Source: Lewinellaceae bacterium (lineage in GTDB: Bacteria; Bacteroidota; Bacteroidia; Chitinophagales; Saprospiraceae). From it: a stretch of DNA of 64,000 nucleotides. Shown one piece after another: positions 16,303-25,447 of the stretch (the first letter of the stretch is position 1; each line of letters begins with the position of its first letter). Made by a program: the position numbers and the translations under genes. The notes under the pieces were generated by a model. That model was given only the letters and a program-made list of their open reading frames with translations. It was not told where the DNA came from and searched no databases. The stretch covers positions 1,240,001 through 1,304,000 of the forward strand of contig JACJXX010000001.1 of NCBI GenBank assembly GCA_020636435.1, read 5' to 3'.

Positions 16303-18672
16303 ATGAAAATCAAAAACGACAAAAAAATATCCCGTTTTCCGGACCGTGCCCGCGACTTTTTCAGGAAACGCAGATCGCTGGTGGCCCTGGGCTTGCGCTT
16401 TGGCGCAGGCCTGGTGGCTCTTGCCCTGGTCTTTTCGGTGTTCCGCTATGGAATCTACCTCAAGGAAGCCGGGCACACTACCTACTTCAACAACGCCTTG
16501 CAGAAACTGGTGAAATTCGACTTTTCCTTCGCGGGCAACTATGCCCGCGGCAGCCTGGCGGAGCTGGACGAACTTGCGATCGACATCAAGTTCAAGCACC
16601 TCCTGCGCCTGCAGTACCTGCGGGAGCAGTCCTTAAAAGGAGGCCTGATCCTGCCCGAGTACAAGAATGAGGAGTTTCCGGCAAAGCTGACCCACAACGG
16701 CAAGACCATCAACATCAAAATTGCCCTGACCGGGCTGGTGGCCAAATCCCACCTCCGGAATCCGGCGAAATGGTCCTTTGAAGTCAAAGTGAAAGGCAAC
16801 GACACCTTTATGGGGATGAAGCGCTTCGCCATGTTGCTGCCCTCCACCCGGGGATACCTGACCGACTGGCTGGGTTTCGAGTTGATGAAAGACAGGGGCA
16901 TGATGGGCCTGCGGGTCGATTTCGTGAACGTCTCCATCAACGGAAAATCCTCCGGCATCTTCTATATGGAGGAGCGTTTCGACAAATACCTGGTCGAGCA
17001 CAACAGCCTGCGGGAAGGCATCATCTTCAAAATTGACGGAGGCCTGGAGCCTTATCAGGAAAGCAAACTGATGGCCAGCCCGGGCACCAGAGACCAATTG
17101 CTGATGATCAAGCGGATGTACCAGGAAGTCATGGCGGGCACTTTGCCCCCCGGCAGGCTTTTCGACCTCAGAAAAATGGCCCAGGTTTACGTCATCTGCG
17201 ACCTGATGAACAACAAACACCCGCTGGCTGGCCAAAACCTGCGCTACTATTTCAACCCCGTGACGGGGCTGGCCGAACCGATCGCCCGGGAATGGGAAGA
17301 ATTGCACAGCAACGACCCGGCCGAACTGTCCCTGTTCCTGGAGAAGCCCAAGCCCTCTACCCGCCACTTCCGGTTCGAACGCCTTCCGTTCATTCGGATG
17401 ATCTACGACAACCTGGAGTTTAAGAAGTATTACATTCAGGAGGCGGCCGAAGTCAGCCAGGTCCAGTTCCTCGACCAGTTGCTGAAGCGCAACGAGAAGA
17501 AACTGGACGCCCTGCTGAAAAAGGTGTACCAGACCTGGCCGTTCTACGACGACCCCACCCAGTTTTTGTACAACAACCAGCGGTACATGCGGTCTGTGCT
17601 CTTTCCGAATACCGATCAGCTCGCCGCTTATTTCAACCGGACGGAAGACGGGCGGCTCAGCGTTTATTTGCAAAACCAGCAATACCTGCCTCTCCAGGTC
17701 AATTACCTGAGCTGGCGGGACTCCATCCGGTTCTATCCGGAAGAGCCGGCGGCGCTCGACTCCAAGGTGAAGGTGCCCAAAGGCGAAATGCTGGCCTTCC
17801 GCTTCAAAATACCCGAAGGCCTGGACTGGGATGAGGCCCTGGCCGGAGAGCTGAAGGCCCATTACAACCTGCTGGGCCTGGAGCCCGCCGCCAAATCCAT
17901 CCCGGTATTGCCCTGGGCCGGAGAGGCGGATTTGCTCCAAAACGAATACGGCGCCGTGAGGGAAGCCAACTACGCCTCCTTCGATTTCATCAGGGAGGAT
18001 ACGGCATCCAACGATATAACCATACCGGCGGGCTCCTGGGCCATCGGCCGCGACCTGGCCATCCCTCCCGGCAAACGGCTGGTAATCAACGCCGGCGCCC
18101 GGATTGACCTGACCGGCAACGCCCGCATCATCAGCTATTCTCCAGCCTTCTTTGACGGCACGGAGGAGAACCCCATCCTGATCCATTCTTCGGATGGAAC
18201 CGGCAAAGGCCTCCTGGTGATGGATGCGCCCGAACGCTCCTACCTGACGCACACCACTTTCGACGGCATCTCCGGCTCCGGCCCGGAAAGCGGGCAGCCT
18301 TCTGCCGCGCTTACCTTTTACCGGTCGCCGCTGACAGCCAGCGCCTGTGTTTTCAGCAACAACAATGGCGGAGAGGAGTTCCTCAGCATTATCCGCTCAG
18401 AACTTACCATAGACCAGGCCTTGTTCAGCAATATCGCAGCCGACGCAATAAAAGGAGAGTTCTGCACCGGCGCCATCTACCAGTCCGCCTTTGTCGACAT
18501 AGGCAGGAACGGGCTGGCCCTGCGCGGAGCGGATCTCACGCTCAGCCACCTGTTTATGAACGGCATTGGCGGAGAAGCCGTCAGCGCCCGGGAAGAAAGC
18601 GAATTGAAAACCGAAGGCATCCTGTATGAAACGGCCGAAAAAAACGCCGGCGAGCCAAACAAGGATCTGTGA
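16303..18672 (+). CDS. Membrane-anchored CotH-like protein with C-terminal right-handed beta-helix, copy 2
   Basis: This 789-residue paralogue of the 13390 gene keeps the same spacing: TM at about 27-48, GIFYMEERFDKYLVEH from residue 217, MNNKHPLAGQNLRYYFNP, and a beta-helix from about residue 573. The start at 16303 (MKIKNDKK) matches the MKIKQQNN start of copy 1. An in-frame ATG at 16231 lies inside the MITE-like element and would add 24 residues with no counterpart, so I reject it. As in copy 1, the expected W-D-x-D motif is replaced (PIAREWEELHSND). The beta-helix is shorter by about 80 residues. It is followed 23 bases later by the flippase gene. Confidence 0.75.
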   Translation: MKIKNDKKISRFPDRARDFFRKRRSLVALGLRFGAGLVALALVFSVFRYGIYLKEAGHTTYFNNALQKLVKFDFSFAGNYARGSLAELDELAIDIKFKHLLRLQYLREQSLKGGLILPEYKNEEFPAKLTHNGKTINIKIALTGLVAKSHLRNPAKWSFEVKVKGNDTFMGMKRFAMLLPSTRGYLTDWLGFELMKDRGMMGLRVDFVNVSINGKSSGIFYMEERFDKYLVEHNSLREGIIFKIDGGLEPYQESKLMASPGTRDQLLMIKRMYQEVMAGTLPPGRLFDLRKMAQVYVICDLMNNKHPLAGQNLRYYFNPVTGLAEPIAREWEELHSNDPAELSLFLEKPKPSTRHFRFERLPFIRMIYDNLEFKKYYIQEAAEVSQVQFLDQLLKRNEKKLDALLKKVYQTWPFYDDPTQFLYNNQRYMRSVLFPNTDQLAAYFNRTEDGRLSVYLQNQQYLPLQVNYLSWRDSIRFYPEEPAALDSKVKVPKGEMLAFRFKIPEGLDWDEALAGELKAHYNLLGLEPAAKSIPVLPWAGEADLLQNEYGAVREANYASFDFIREDTASNDITIPAGSWAIGRDLAIPPGKRLVINAGARIDLTGNARIISYSPAFFDGTEENPILIHSSDGTGKGLLVMDAPERSYLTHTTFDGISGSGPESGQPSAALTFYRSPLTASACVFSNNNGGEEFLSIIRSELTIDQALFSNIAADAIKGEFCTGAIYQSAFVDIGRNGLALRGADLTLSHLFMNGIGGEAVSAREESELKTEGILYETAEKNAGEPNKDL

Positions 18673-18695
18673 TCCCATGAACTACCAAAAATACC

Positions 18696-20057
18696 ATGAA
18701 CTACAAAGCAGTATGGAATAAATACGTTGCCAAAGGGCACGAAAGGACGATAAAAGCGAAAAAGAATGTGTTGCTGGCCGTGTTTCTCAAAGGCATCGGC
18801 ATATTGATCGGCTTTGCTTATTTTCCTATTTCCCTTGCCTACCTGTCCCCTGAGAAGTTCGGGATTTTTCTCACCCTGTCCTCGGTTATCGACTGGTTTT
18901 CGCAACTGGATGTCGGCATCGGCAACGGTTTGCGCAACAAGTTCGGTGGCGCCGTCGCCGACGGGAACGACGAACTGGCCCAGGGCTACGTCAGCACGGC
19001 CTACTTCATTGTCGGAAGCGTTTTTTCCGGCTTCACCCTCATCTTCTTTGCGGCCAGTTGGTTTATGCCCTGGGCGCATTGGCTGCAGGCGGATGCCAGC
19101 CTCAACCAGGAAATCGCCATCCTGGCCATGCTCATGTTCGGCGCCTTTGCCATCCGGTTTGTTTCTTCTCTGGTCTACCAGTTGTTCTATGCTTTTCAGC
19201 AAACCGGCAAGGTCGAGGCCTTTTCTACCATAACCAAGGTGCTGTTCCTCGTCATGATCCTGGCCATCACCTATACCACCGAAGAGTCGCTGATCCTGTT
19301 CGGGGCAGCCAAGACCTTTACTTTTGCCTTCATCCCCATGTTTGTCGGCTTCTACTACTTTTCCGGCAAATTCAAAAAATACCGCCCCAGGCTGCGGCTG
19401 GCCAGCATGGCCCACGTCCGCTCCCTGTTCTCCCTGGGCTTTCAGTTTTTCCTCATCCGCATTTCGATGATCATCATTCATCAAACCAACAATTTCCTGA
19501 TTGCCGGATACGTCAACCTGGAGGGCGTAACCCACTTTCAGGCCGCCTACAAATACCTGTCCATCTTCCTGATGCTGTTCGTCATCCTGACCAATCAACT
19601 CTGGGGCGCCAACATAGAAGCATACAAGAGAGGGGACATGGAATGGATGCGGAAAACGATGCGGGGGGTAACCAAAATATGGATGGGAACCATCCTGATC
19701 GCCGTGCTGATGGTGGCCTTCTCTCCCATCTTCTACCACCTGTGGCTGCAGGACCGGATACACATACCGTTTATGCTCAGCGTGGCGGTCGCCATTTCGG
19801 TCTCCATCACCAACTGGGTCAATATGTTCAACATCGTCATCAACGGCACGGGCAAAATCTGGCTGCAGATGGTCACCTGGCTGGGGGCAGCTGTGTTCAA
19901 CATTCCGGTATCCATCTTCATGGCCACCTACCTGGGCCTGGGCACGGTCGGCATTGTGATGGGCACCGTCATCTGCATGCTGCCGTTAGCCATCGTTTCG
20001 CCCATTCAGGTGAACAAGCTGCTGAACAAGACGGACCGGGGCATTTGGGCGAAGTGA
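18696..20057 (+). CDS. Polysaccharide flippase (Wzx-like, MOP superfamily)
   Basis: This 453-residue protein has 12-14 predicted hydrophobic helices. It likely moves undecaprenyl-linked EPS repeat units from the cytoplasmic to the periplasmic face. Family features include an amphipathic start, the early segment SLAYLSPEKFGIFLTLSSV, the GIGNGLRNKFG loop after helix 2, and a second half opening with IRISMIIIHQTNNFLIAGY. A 9-base repeat, ATGAACTAC, precedes the gene: a first ATG at 18677 opens a 14-residue frame that ends at 18721 inside the gene, so it could modulate initiation. The real start is the second ATG at 18696, which gives the full first helix region. Confidence 0.85.
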   Translation: MNYKAVWNKYVAKGHERTIKAKKNVLLAVFLKGIGILIGFAYFPISLAYLSPEKFGIFLTLSSVIDWFSQLDVGIGNGLRNKFGGAVADGNDELAQGYVSTAYFIVGSVFSGFTLIFFAASWFMPWAHWLQADASLNQEIAILAMLMFGAFAIRFVSSLVYQLFYAFQQTGKVEAFSTITKVLFLVMILAITYTTEESLILFGAAKTFTFAFIPMFVGFYYFSGKFKKYRPRLRLASMAHVRSLFSLGFQFFLIRISMIIIHQTNNFLIAGYVNLEGVTHFQAAYKYLSIFLMLFVILTNQLWGANIEAYKRGDMEWMRKTMRGVTKIWMGTILIAVLMVAFSPIFYHLWLQDRIHIPFMLSVAVAISVSITNWVNMFNIVINGTGKIWLQMVTWLGAAVFNIPVSIFMATYLGLGTVGIVMGTVICMLPLAIVSPIQVNKLLNKTDRGIWAK

Positions 20058-20061
20058 GGCG

Positions 20062-20190
20062 GGAGGTGGAAGGCGGAAATCGGAAGCGACCGAAGGAAGC
20101 CCCGCACCGACGGAGGAGGTCGGGGGCGGAAATCGGAAGCGACCGTAGGAAGCCCCGCACCGACGGGGGATGCCGGGGGTGGAAGGCGGC
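20062..20190 (+). repeat. 53-bp tandem repeat, two copies plus a partial third
   Basis: CGGAAATCGGAAGCGACCG recurs at 20074 and 20127, a period of 53 bp, and each copy continues AGGAAGCCCCGCACCGACGG. A partial third copy (GGGGGTGGAAGGCGG) follows. It occupies the spacer between the flippase and the next glycosyltransferase. It is GC-rich, has no coding support and is probably a genome-wide spacer repeat. Confidence 0.8.
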
Positions 20191-20308
20191 CAGGCAATTA
20201 AAATCCGGCTTTTGAAACCTGGCGGCTTTGTATCCGTAAAAAAAGCAAAGGGCTGAAACAGTAAAGGCACATGCCATTCTATCTTCCAAATTATTCAACG
20301 CAGTGCTT

Positions 20309-21241
20309 ATGAATACTGAACGGCCGAAGATAAGCCTGATCATTCTGACTTACAACCGCGCCCATCTGGTGGAGAAAGCCATAAAAAGCGTGCTGGCCCA
20401 GACTTATCGGGATTTCGAACTAATCATCGTCAACAACGGCAGCGAAGACCACACTGCCTGCATACTGAAAAAATACGAAGGGCACGAGAAGGTACGCCTG
20501 TTCCACCTGGAAAAGAACCGCAAATTCAAAGGCGGCATCAACTTCGCTTTCGGCCAAATCCGGGGCGAGTGGTTCAGTTCTATCGGCGATGACGACGAGC
20601 TGGCGCCGGAAACGTTCGAAACCATGATGCGCGTGCCCGAAGAGGTGGATTCCACGATCGACGCCATCACCTGCAACGCCATCGATACCGCTACCGGGCA
20701 ACTCTCGGGCCGCGGCCTGGACCACGACCAGTACCTGCCGATCGCTGTCATCATCGGCAAGACGAGCGGCAATTTCTGGGGCCTGACCAAAACCGAACTA
20801 CTGGGCAACAAACGCTTGAACGAAAAACTGCCCGGACATGAGAGCGCGCTCTGGTTTCAGATCGACGCGGTAGCCAACCGCTACTACATCCACAAGCCTT
20901 TGAAGGTATGGCGCACGGACCACGGCGTCACGGAAACGTCGGCCAACCGCAGGCCCGACCTCGACATCCGCACCCGGGTGTACCGCGAGCTGCTCCATGA
21001 GCCCTTTTACCTGGAGGCTTTGAAAAAATACAACCGAAAAAGATACATCGGCAAATGCCTGCGCGGCATGTTCTTCCTGCAGATCGCCAATGAAATGGCC
21101 GGCATGAAGAAGTACCGCCAACTGTTGCTGGAGGCCCGGCCGGATGTGAAAGCACGCATTTTTTCGGAACTCATCCAGTTGCTGAACCCCCGGATCAACA
21201 GCCGCTTGTACCGGATGGTTGCCAAAACAAAATTTGCCTGA
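20309..21241 (+). CDS. Glycosyltransferase family 2
   Basis: This 310-residue GT-A enzyme begins KISLIILTYNRAHLVEKAIK, the classic GT2 nucleotide-binding strand and helix, with ELIIVNNGSEDHT next. The metal-binding DxD region is the acidic GDDDELAPE near residue 93. The second half (LPGHESALWFQID, then VWRTDHGVT) fits acceptor-side elements. It should transfer one activated sugar during assembly of the repeat unit at the inner membrane. ATG 20309 is preferred over a GTG two codons upstream at 20303. The next gene starts 2 bases after the stop, so the pair is coupled. Confidence 0.88.
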   Translation: MNTERPKISLIILTYNRAHLVEKAIKSVLAQTYRDFELIIVNNGSEDHTACILKKYEGHEKVRLFHLEKNRKFKGGINFAFGQIRGEWFSSIGDDDELAPETFETMMRVPEEVDSTIDAITCNAIDTATGQLSGRGLDHDQYLPIAVIIGKTSGNFWGLTKTELLGNKRLNEKLPGHESALWFQIDAVANRYYIHKPLKVWRTDHGVTETSANRRPDLDIRTRVYRELLHEPFYLEALKKYNRKRYIGKCLRGMFFLQIANEMAGMKKYRQLLLEARPDVKARIFSELIQLLNPRINSRLYRMVAKTKFA

Positions 21242-21243
21242 AA

Positions 21244-22365
21244 ATGGTCAAAAATAGCGTAAAACCTGTGAAAGTCCTGTTCCTCATCGACAGTTTGCCC
21301 CGGGGCGGCAAAGAGCGCCGGATGGTCGAGCTGCTGAAAAGCCTGCTCGACACCGGAGGCTACGAGCCTGTGGTGGCCATTTTGTCCGGCAAGGTCGAGT
21401 ACGAAGAAATCTTCCAACTCGGCATACCGGTGCACACGGTAGCCAGGAAATTCAGCAAAGACCCCCGGCTTTTCATGCAACTGTACCAACTCTGCCGGAT
21501 GGAAAGGCCGGATGTCATCCACAGCTGGGGCTATATGTCGAGCGTGTATGTCATCCCGGCTGCCAAGGCCATGGGCATCAAGCTGGTCAATGCCATCGTG
21601 GCGAATGCGCCCAGGAAGATCGGGCTTTCCAATAAAAAATACCTGTGGGCAAAACTATCCTTTCCTTTCTCCGACCTGGTCGTCGGCAATTCCCAGGCCG
21701 GCCTGCGCGCCTACCGGGCGCCGGGGGGAAGGAGCCAGTGCGTGTACAACGGCTTTGATTTCAAGCGCGTCCCGGATGCATCCGATCCCGAAGAGGTGCG
21801 CGACCGCCTGGGCATTGAGCAAGGGCAGGTAGTGGGCATGGTCGGCGCTTTTCACCAACGCAAAGATTACCGGACCTACCTCCGCGCCGCCATCCAACTG
21901 CTGGAGGAAGGCCGGGAGGCGAGCTTTCTCGCCATTGGCGACGGGCCGCTCTGGAAAGAATGCGCGGCTATGGTGCCGCCCCGGTTCAGGAGCCGCATGC
22001 TGTTGCCCGGCCTGAGGCGGGACGTCGAATCCCTCATTCAGGTTTTCGACGTGGGCGTATTGGCCACCAACTCCCTCGTGCACGGGGAAGGCATTTCCAA
22101 CTCCATACTCGAATACATGGCCCTGGGCAAGCCAGTAGTGGCCACCGACGGCGGGGGCACTCCGGAAATCGTGGAAAATGGCCGCACGGGTTTCCTGGTG
22201 GCACCGCTGAATCCGGAAGAAATGGCGGGCAAAATCGCCTATTTGCTGGACCATCCGGAAAAAGCCCGGCAAATGGGGGCAGAAGGAAGGCGCAGAATTG
22301 AAACCGAATTCACCATTTCCCGTATGACAGAACGGTACATGCAGATCTACAGGGATATGGCCTGA
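21244..22365 (+). CDS. Glycosyltransferase, GT4 family
   Basis: This 373-residue GT-B enzyme opens VKVLFLIDSLPRGGKERRMV, the Gly-rich donor-half loop of GT4. The C-terminal Glycos_transf_1 domain (about 185-355) carries VVGMVGAFHQRKDYRTYL and the E-x7-E motif in EGISNSILEYMALGKPVVATD. This is the best-conserved glycosyltransferase of the locus. It probably builds the EPS repeat unit in the cytoplasm. It starts 2 bases after the GT2 gene. The specific sugar is not readable from sequence. Confidence 0.9.
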   Translation: MVKNSVKPVKVLFLIDSLPRGGKERRMVELLKSLLDTGGYEPVVAILSGKVEYEEIFQLGIPVHTVARKFSKDPRLFMQLYQLCRMERPDVIHSWGYMSSVYVIPAAKAMGIKLVNAIVANAPRKIGLSNKKYLWAKLSFPFSDLVVGNSQAGLRAYRAPGGRSQCVYNGFDFKRVPDASDPEEVRDRLGIEQGQVVGMVGAFHQRKDYRTYLRAAIQLLEEGREASFLAIGDGPLWKECAAMVPPRFRSRMLLPGLRRDVESLIQVFDVGVLATNSLVHGEGISNSILEYMALGKPVVATDGGGTPEIVENGRTGFLVAPLNPEEMAGKIAYLLDHPEKARQMGAEGRRRIETEFTISRMTERYMQIYRDMA

Positions 22366-22465
22366 GCCTTTCCTGCTGAGAAGAAACATTTATAGGCATA
22401 AAGAAAAAGATTTGTCATCCCCGAAAGATGGCAACGCTATAACTACAGTAACCTGGGATAACACC

Positions 22466-24418
22466 ATGAGCAACCGCAGCGCACAAATTGACAAACTGGC
22501 CTGGTACGCCAACCGGCTCAAGACGATGAGCCTGCCGGAGATCAACTACCGCCTCAATACGGCGGCGCGCAAGAAGTATGAGCGCTGGCAAAAGGTGGGG
22601 TATTTCCCAAAGGCGGCCATCCAGGGCTACCCCTCCCCTATCCTCTTCCTGCCGGAGCTTACCGCTCCATTTGAAACGAAAGAATACAACATATTTGGCC
22701 GCCCCCTGCGCATCGACCAGCCCATCGACTGGCACCAGGACCTGCTCAGCGGCGGCAGCTTTCCGCTCGATTATTCCTACGCCATCGACACCCGGACCGA
22801 AAAGCACGGCATCGTGAAAGTCACCTGGGAAGTCAACCGGCTGCAGTTTCTGACGCATATATGCCTCCAGTACCGCTACTCCGGGGAACACAAGTATTTG
22901 CAGCGGTTTATGGATATCATCCGGAGCTGGAAAGAGGCCAACCCCTACCTCAAGGGAGTCAACTGGTACAGCAATATCGAGGTCAACCTCCGCATCATCA
23001 CCTGGTTCCTGTGCTGGGAAATCCTGGAGGCTACCGAGCTGTGCCGGAAAGACCCGGATTTTAAAAAATTCGCCGACGGGCTCTGGCTGCCCCTCATCTA
23101 CCTGCACGGCCAGCACGCCGACAAGCACCCGTCGAAGTTTTCTTCTTCCAACAACCACCTGATCGCCGAGGCCAGCGGCCTGTTCATCGCCGGCGCCTAC
23201 TGGAACTTTCCGAAATCGAAAAAGTGGGTGCGCAAGGCTCAGAAAATACTGGAAAGAGAGATACAGCTCCAGCATTCGCCCAACGGCATCAACCGGGAGG
23301 AAGCTTCCGAGTACATCCAGTTCATCACCGATTTTTTCCTCATCGCCTACATCGTGGGCCAGCGCAAGGGGCATCCCTTTTCGGAAGCCTACCGCGGAAT
23401 GCTGGGAAAAATTTTCCAATACATTTGCCACCTGATGGGGCGGTCTGGCCGCCTGCCTTACTACGGAGACGATGACGACGGGCATACTTTCGTCCTCGCC
23501 CACGGGGAAGCAGGCAACAACTTCCAGTCGCTGCTCGCCAGCGGCGCCGTTATGTTCAAAGACCCCTTGCTGAAAGCCAAGGCCGGGCCTTTCGACCTGA
23601 AAAACAAAATATTGTTCGGCCCGGAAGGGGAAGCCGTATTTGAAAGCCTTCCGCAGCAGGAAGCCCGTTCGGAGAGCAGGCTGTACCCCGAAGAAGGCCA
23701 TTTTCTGATAAAAACCGGCCGGGGCAGCCAGGAAACCTACCTGCACGTGGATGCGGCGCCGCTGGGCTACTTGTCGATTGCCGCCCATGGCCATGCCGAC
23801 GCCCTGTCCTTCTTTCTGGACATCGACGGCCTGTCCTACATCGCGGATGTGGGCACCTACACCTATCATTCCGAACCGGAGTGGCGGGCGTACTTCAAAG
23901 GCACCCTGGCGCACAATACCATACGGGTCGACGAGCAGGACCAGGCCTCCAACGCCGGACCCTGCCTGTGGGTCGACCACTACCAGCCTGAACTGGCCCT
24001 GGCCACCGAAAACGAGGAGAAAGCCGTCGTCAAAGGCAGCCACAACGGCTACAGCCAGCTGGGCGTAACCCATACCCGGACGTACGAGTTCGACAAGAAA
24101 ACCGGCGCCATCGCCATCACGGACAAGATCGAAAGCGATGGCCAGCACGTATATGAAATACCCTTCCACCTCCATCCGGAGATTCAGGTGGAGCAGGGGC
24201 AGGACAGAGCATTTATCCTGTCGCACCCCCTGGGGCGGAACGTGCACCTCATCCTGGACGAGTACCTGGAGCCCCGGTTGATCAAAGGAGCCGAAGAACC
24301 CATCCTGGGATGGTATTCGCCTTCCTTCCTGCAGAAAGAACCCACGACAACGATTTACAGCCGGCTGGAAAAAGCCGGCAGCTTTCAGCTAACTACCTTC
24401 ATAAAACCCCAAAACTGA
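22466..24418 (+). CDS. Heparinase II/III family polysaccharide lyase-like protein
   Basis: This 650-residue protein has the two-domain layout of the family: an alpha-toroid (about 1-380) and a heparinase II/III beta-sandwich (about 395-610). Family hallmarks are SSSNNHLIAEASGLF (Asn-His near 229-230), REEASEYIQFI with a candidate catalytic Tyr, and AAHGHADALSFFLDIDG plus GTLAHNTIRVDEQDQ in the second domain. Lyases of this group cut uronic-acid polymers by beta-elimination. Next to an AlgD-like enzyme, a uronate-containing EPS is a sensible substrate, for trimming, release or quality control. I see no clear signal peptide after the ATG at 22466; a TTG at 22412 would add 18 polar residues and no signal either, so cell location is open. 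Confidence 0.82.
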   Translation: MSNRSAQIDKLAWYANRLKTMSLPEINYRLNTAARKKYERWQKVGYFPKAAIQGYPSPILFLPELTAPFETKEYNIFGRPLRIDQPIDWHQDLLSGGSFPLDYSYAIDTRTEKHGIVKVTWEVNRLQFLTHICLQYRYSGEHKYLQRFMDIIRSWKEANPYLKGVNWYSNIEVNLRIITWFLCWEILEATELCRKDPDFKKFADGLWLPLIYLHGQHADKHPSKFSSSNNHLIAEASGLFIAGAYWNFPKSKKWVRKAQKILEREIQLQHSPNGINREEASEYIQFITDFFLIAYIVGQRKGHPFSEAYRGMLGKIFQYICHLMGRSGRLPYYGDDDDGHTFVLAHGEAGNNFQSLLASGAVMFKDPLLKAKAGPFDLKNKILFGPEGEAVFESLPQQEARSESRLYPEEGHFLIKTGRGSQETYLHVDAAPLGYLSIAAHGHADALSFFLDIDGLSYIADVGTYTYHSEPEWRAYFKGTLAHNTIRVDEQDQASNAGPCLWVDHYQPELALATENEEKAVVKGSHNGYSQLGVTHTRTYEFDKKTGAIAITDKIESDGQHVYEIPFHLHPEIQVEQGQDRAFILSHPLGRNVHLILDEYLEPRLIKGAEEPILGWYSPSFLQKEPTTTIYSRLEKAGSFQLTTFIKPQN

Positions 24419-24425
24419 CAGGAAC

Positions 24426-25442
24426 ATGAAAAAAGTACTCATAGATATTTACCATCTACCCCAGTTCAACTTCTTCAAAAATGCGATCCTGAACTTCAAA
24501 CCCGAAGAAGTGGAAGTCTTTTGCGTGAACCGGGGCAAGCTCTTCCCCGTCATCAAACACGAACTGCCGGGCTACAACATCACCTGCCTGGGCGACTACA
24601 AACACAACAAGGGCATGTGGTCTATGGTATTTAAGATCATCGTCCCCCGGATATTGCGGCTATTCCAACTGATCGGCCGCAGTCAGTACAAGTTCATCCT
24701 CACGGCCAACTACCAGGCCAATTTCATCGGCAGGCTCAAGGGCATTCCCAACATCGCGTTCAACGACGACCCCCGGAAGTTTGTCTTCCCCTTCCTGAAG
24801 TTTTCCGCCGACGAGGTATACCTGCCTCCGTTCGGCCCCCAGTACCAGGGCGTCAAAATATTCAATGCGCTCAAGGAGTGGGCCTATTTGTCGCCGGTTT
24901 ATTTCAAGCCCAGGGAAGAAGCCCTGGCCCCTTACGGCCTGGAAGCCGGCAAATACATTTTCATCCGGGAAGTATCGACCAAAACATCCAACTACTTGTC
25001 GCAACAGAAAGACATCGTGCTCTCTATAGCCCACGACTTCCCCCCGGAATGGAAGGTCGTGCTTTCGCTCGAAAACAAGGAAAACACCAAGCGCTATCCC
25101 GAACACTGGCAAATCCTGGAGGAGCCGGTAACCGACATCCACTCCCTGATGTACTACAGCCAGATCGTGATCTCTTCCGGCGACAGCATGGCCCGCGAAG
25201 GCGCCATGCTGGGGGTGCCCAGCATTTACGCCGGCAACCGGGACATGCCCGCCAACGAGATCCTGATCCGAAAGGACATGCTGCTGAAACTCGAACCCGA
25301 AGAAGTGGCGCCAACCGTCCAAAAAATCCGGGACGGCGCCCTCCAATTTGCCGGGCAGGAGGAATTCCGAAACCAGTTGTTCGAGGAGTGGGACGATGTG
25401 ACAAAACTAATTTTAACAAAAGTAGAACAATCATCAAATTAA
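24426..25442 (+). CDS. DUF354-like, GT-B-fold protein
   Basis: The 338-residue protein begins MKKVLIDIYHLPQFNFFKN, the DUF354 opening, and carries the C-terminal signature SLMYYSQIVISSGDSMAREG followed by AMLGVPSIYAGNRDMPAN. DUF354 proteins look like glycosyltransferases or UDP-GlcNAc 2-epimerase relatives and occur in surface-polysaccharide clusters, but their reaction is not established. It lies 7 bases after the lyase gene and 5 bases before the dehydrogenase gene, so the three are one transcription unit. I expect a role in making or transferring a sugar of the repeat unit. Confidence 0.75.
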   Translation: MKKVLIDIYHLPQFNFFKNAILNFKPEEVEVFCVNRGKLFPVIKHELPGYNITCLGDYKHNKGMWSMVFKIIVPRILRLFQLIGRSQYKFILTANYQANFIGRLKGIPNIAFNDDPRKFVFPFLKFSADEVYLPPFGPQYQGVKIFNALKEWAYLSPVYFKPREEALAPYGLEAGKYIFIREVSTKTSNYLSQQKDIVLSIAHDFPPEWKVVLSLENKENTKRYPEHWQILEEPVTDIHSLMYYSQIVISSGDSMAREGAMLGVPSIYAGNRDMPANEILIRKDMLLKLEPEEVAPTVQKIRDGALQFAGQEEFRNQLFEEWDDVTKLILTKVEQSSN

Positions 25443-25447
25443 GGAAC

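Noticed and set aside
18677..18721. Fourteen-residue frame overlapping the flippase start
   Set aside because: It could be an upstream regulatory frame, but it arises from a simple ATGAACTAC repeat and nothing else supports translation.
24878..25447. Upstream extension of the AlgD-like gene
   Set aside because: It overlaps the DUF354 gene in another frame and lacks protein-like sequence; the NAD-binding strand starts right at 25448.
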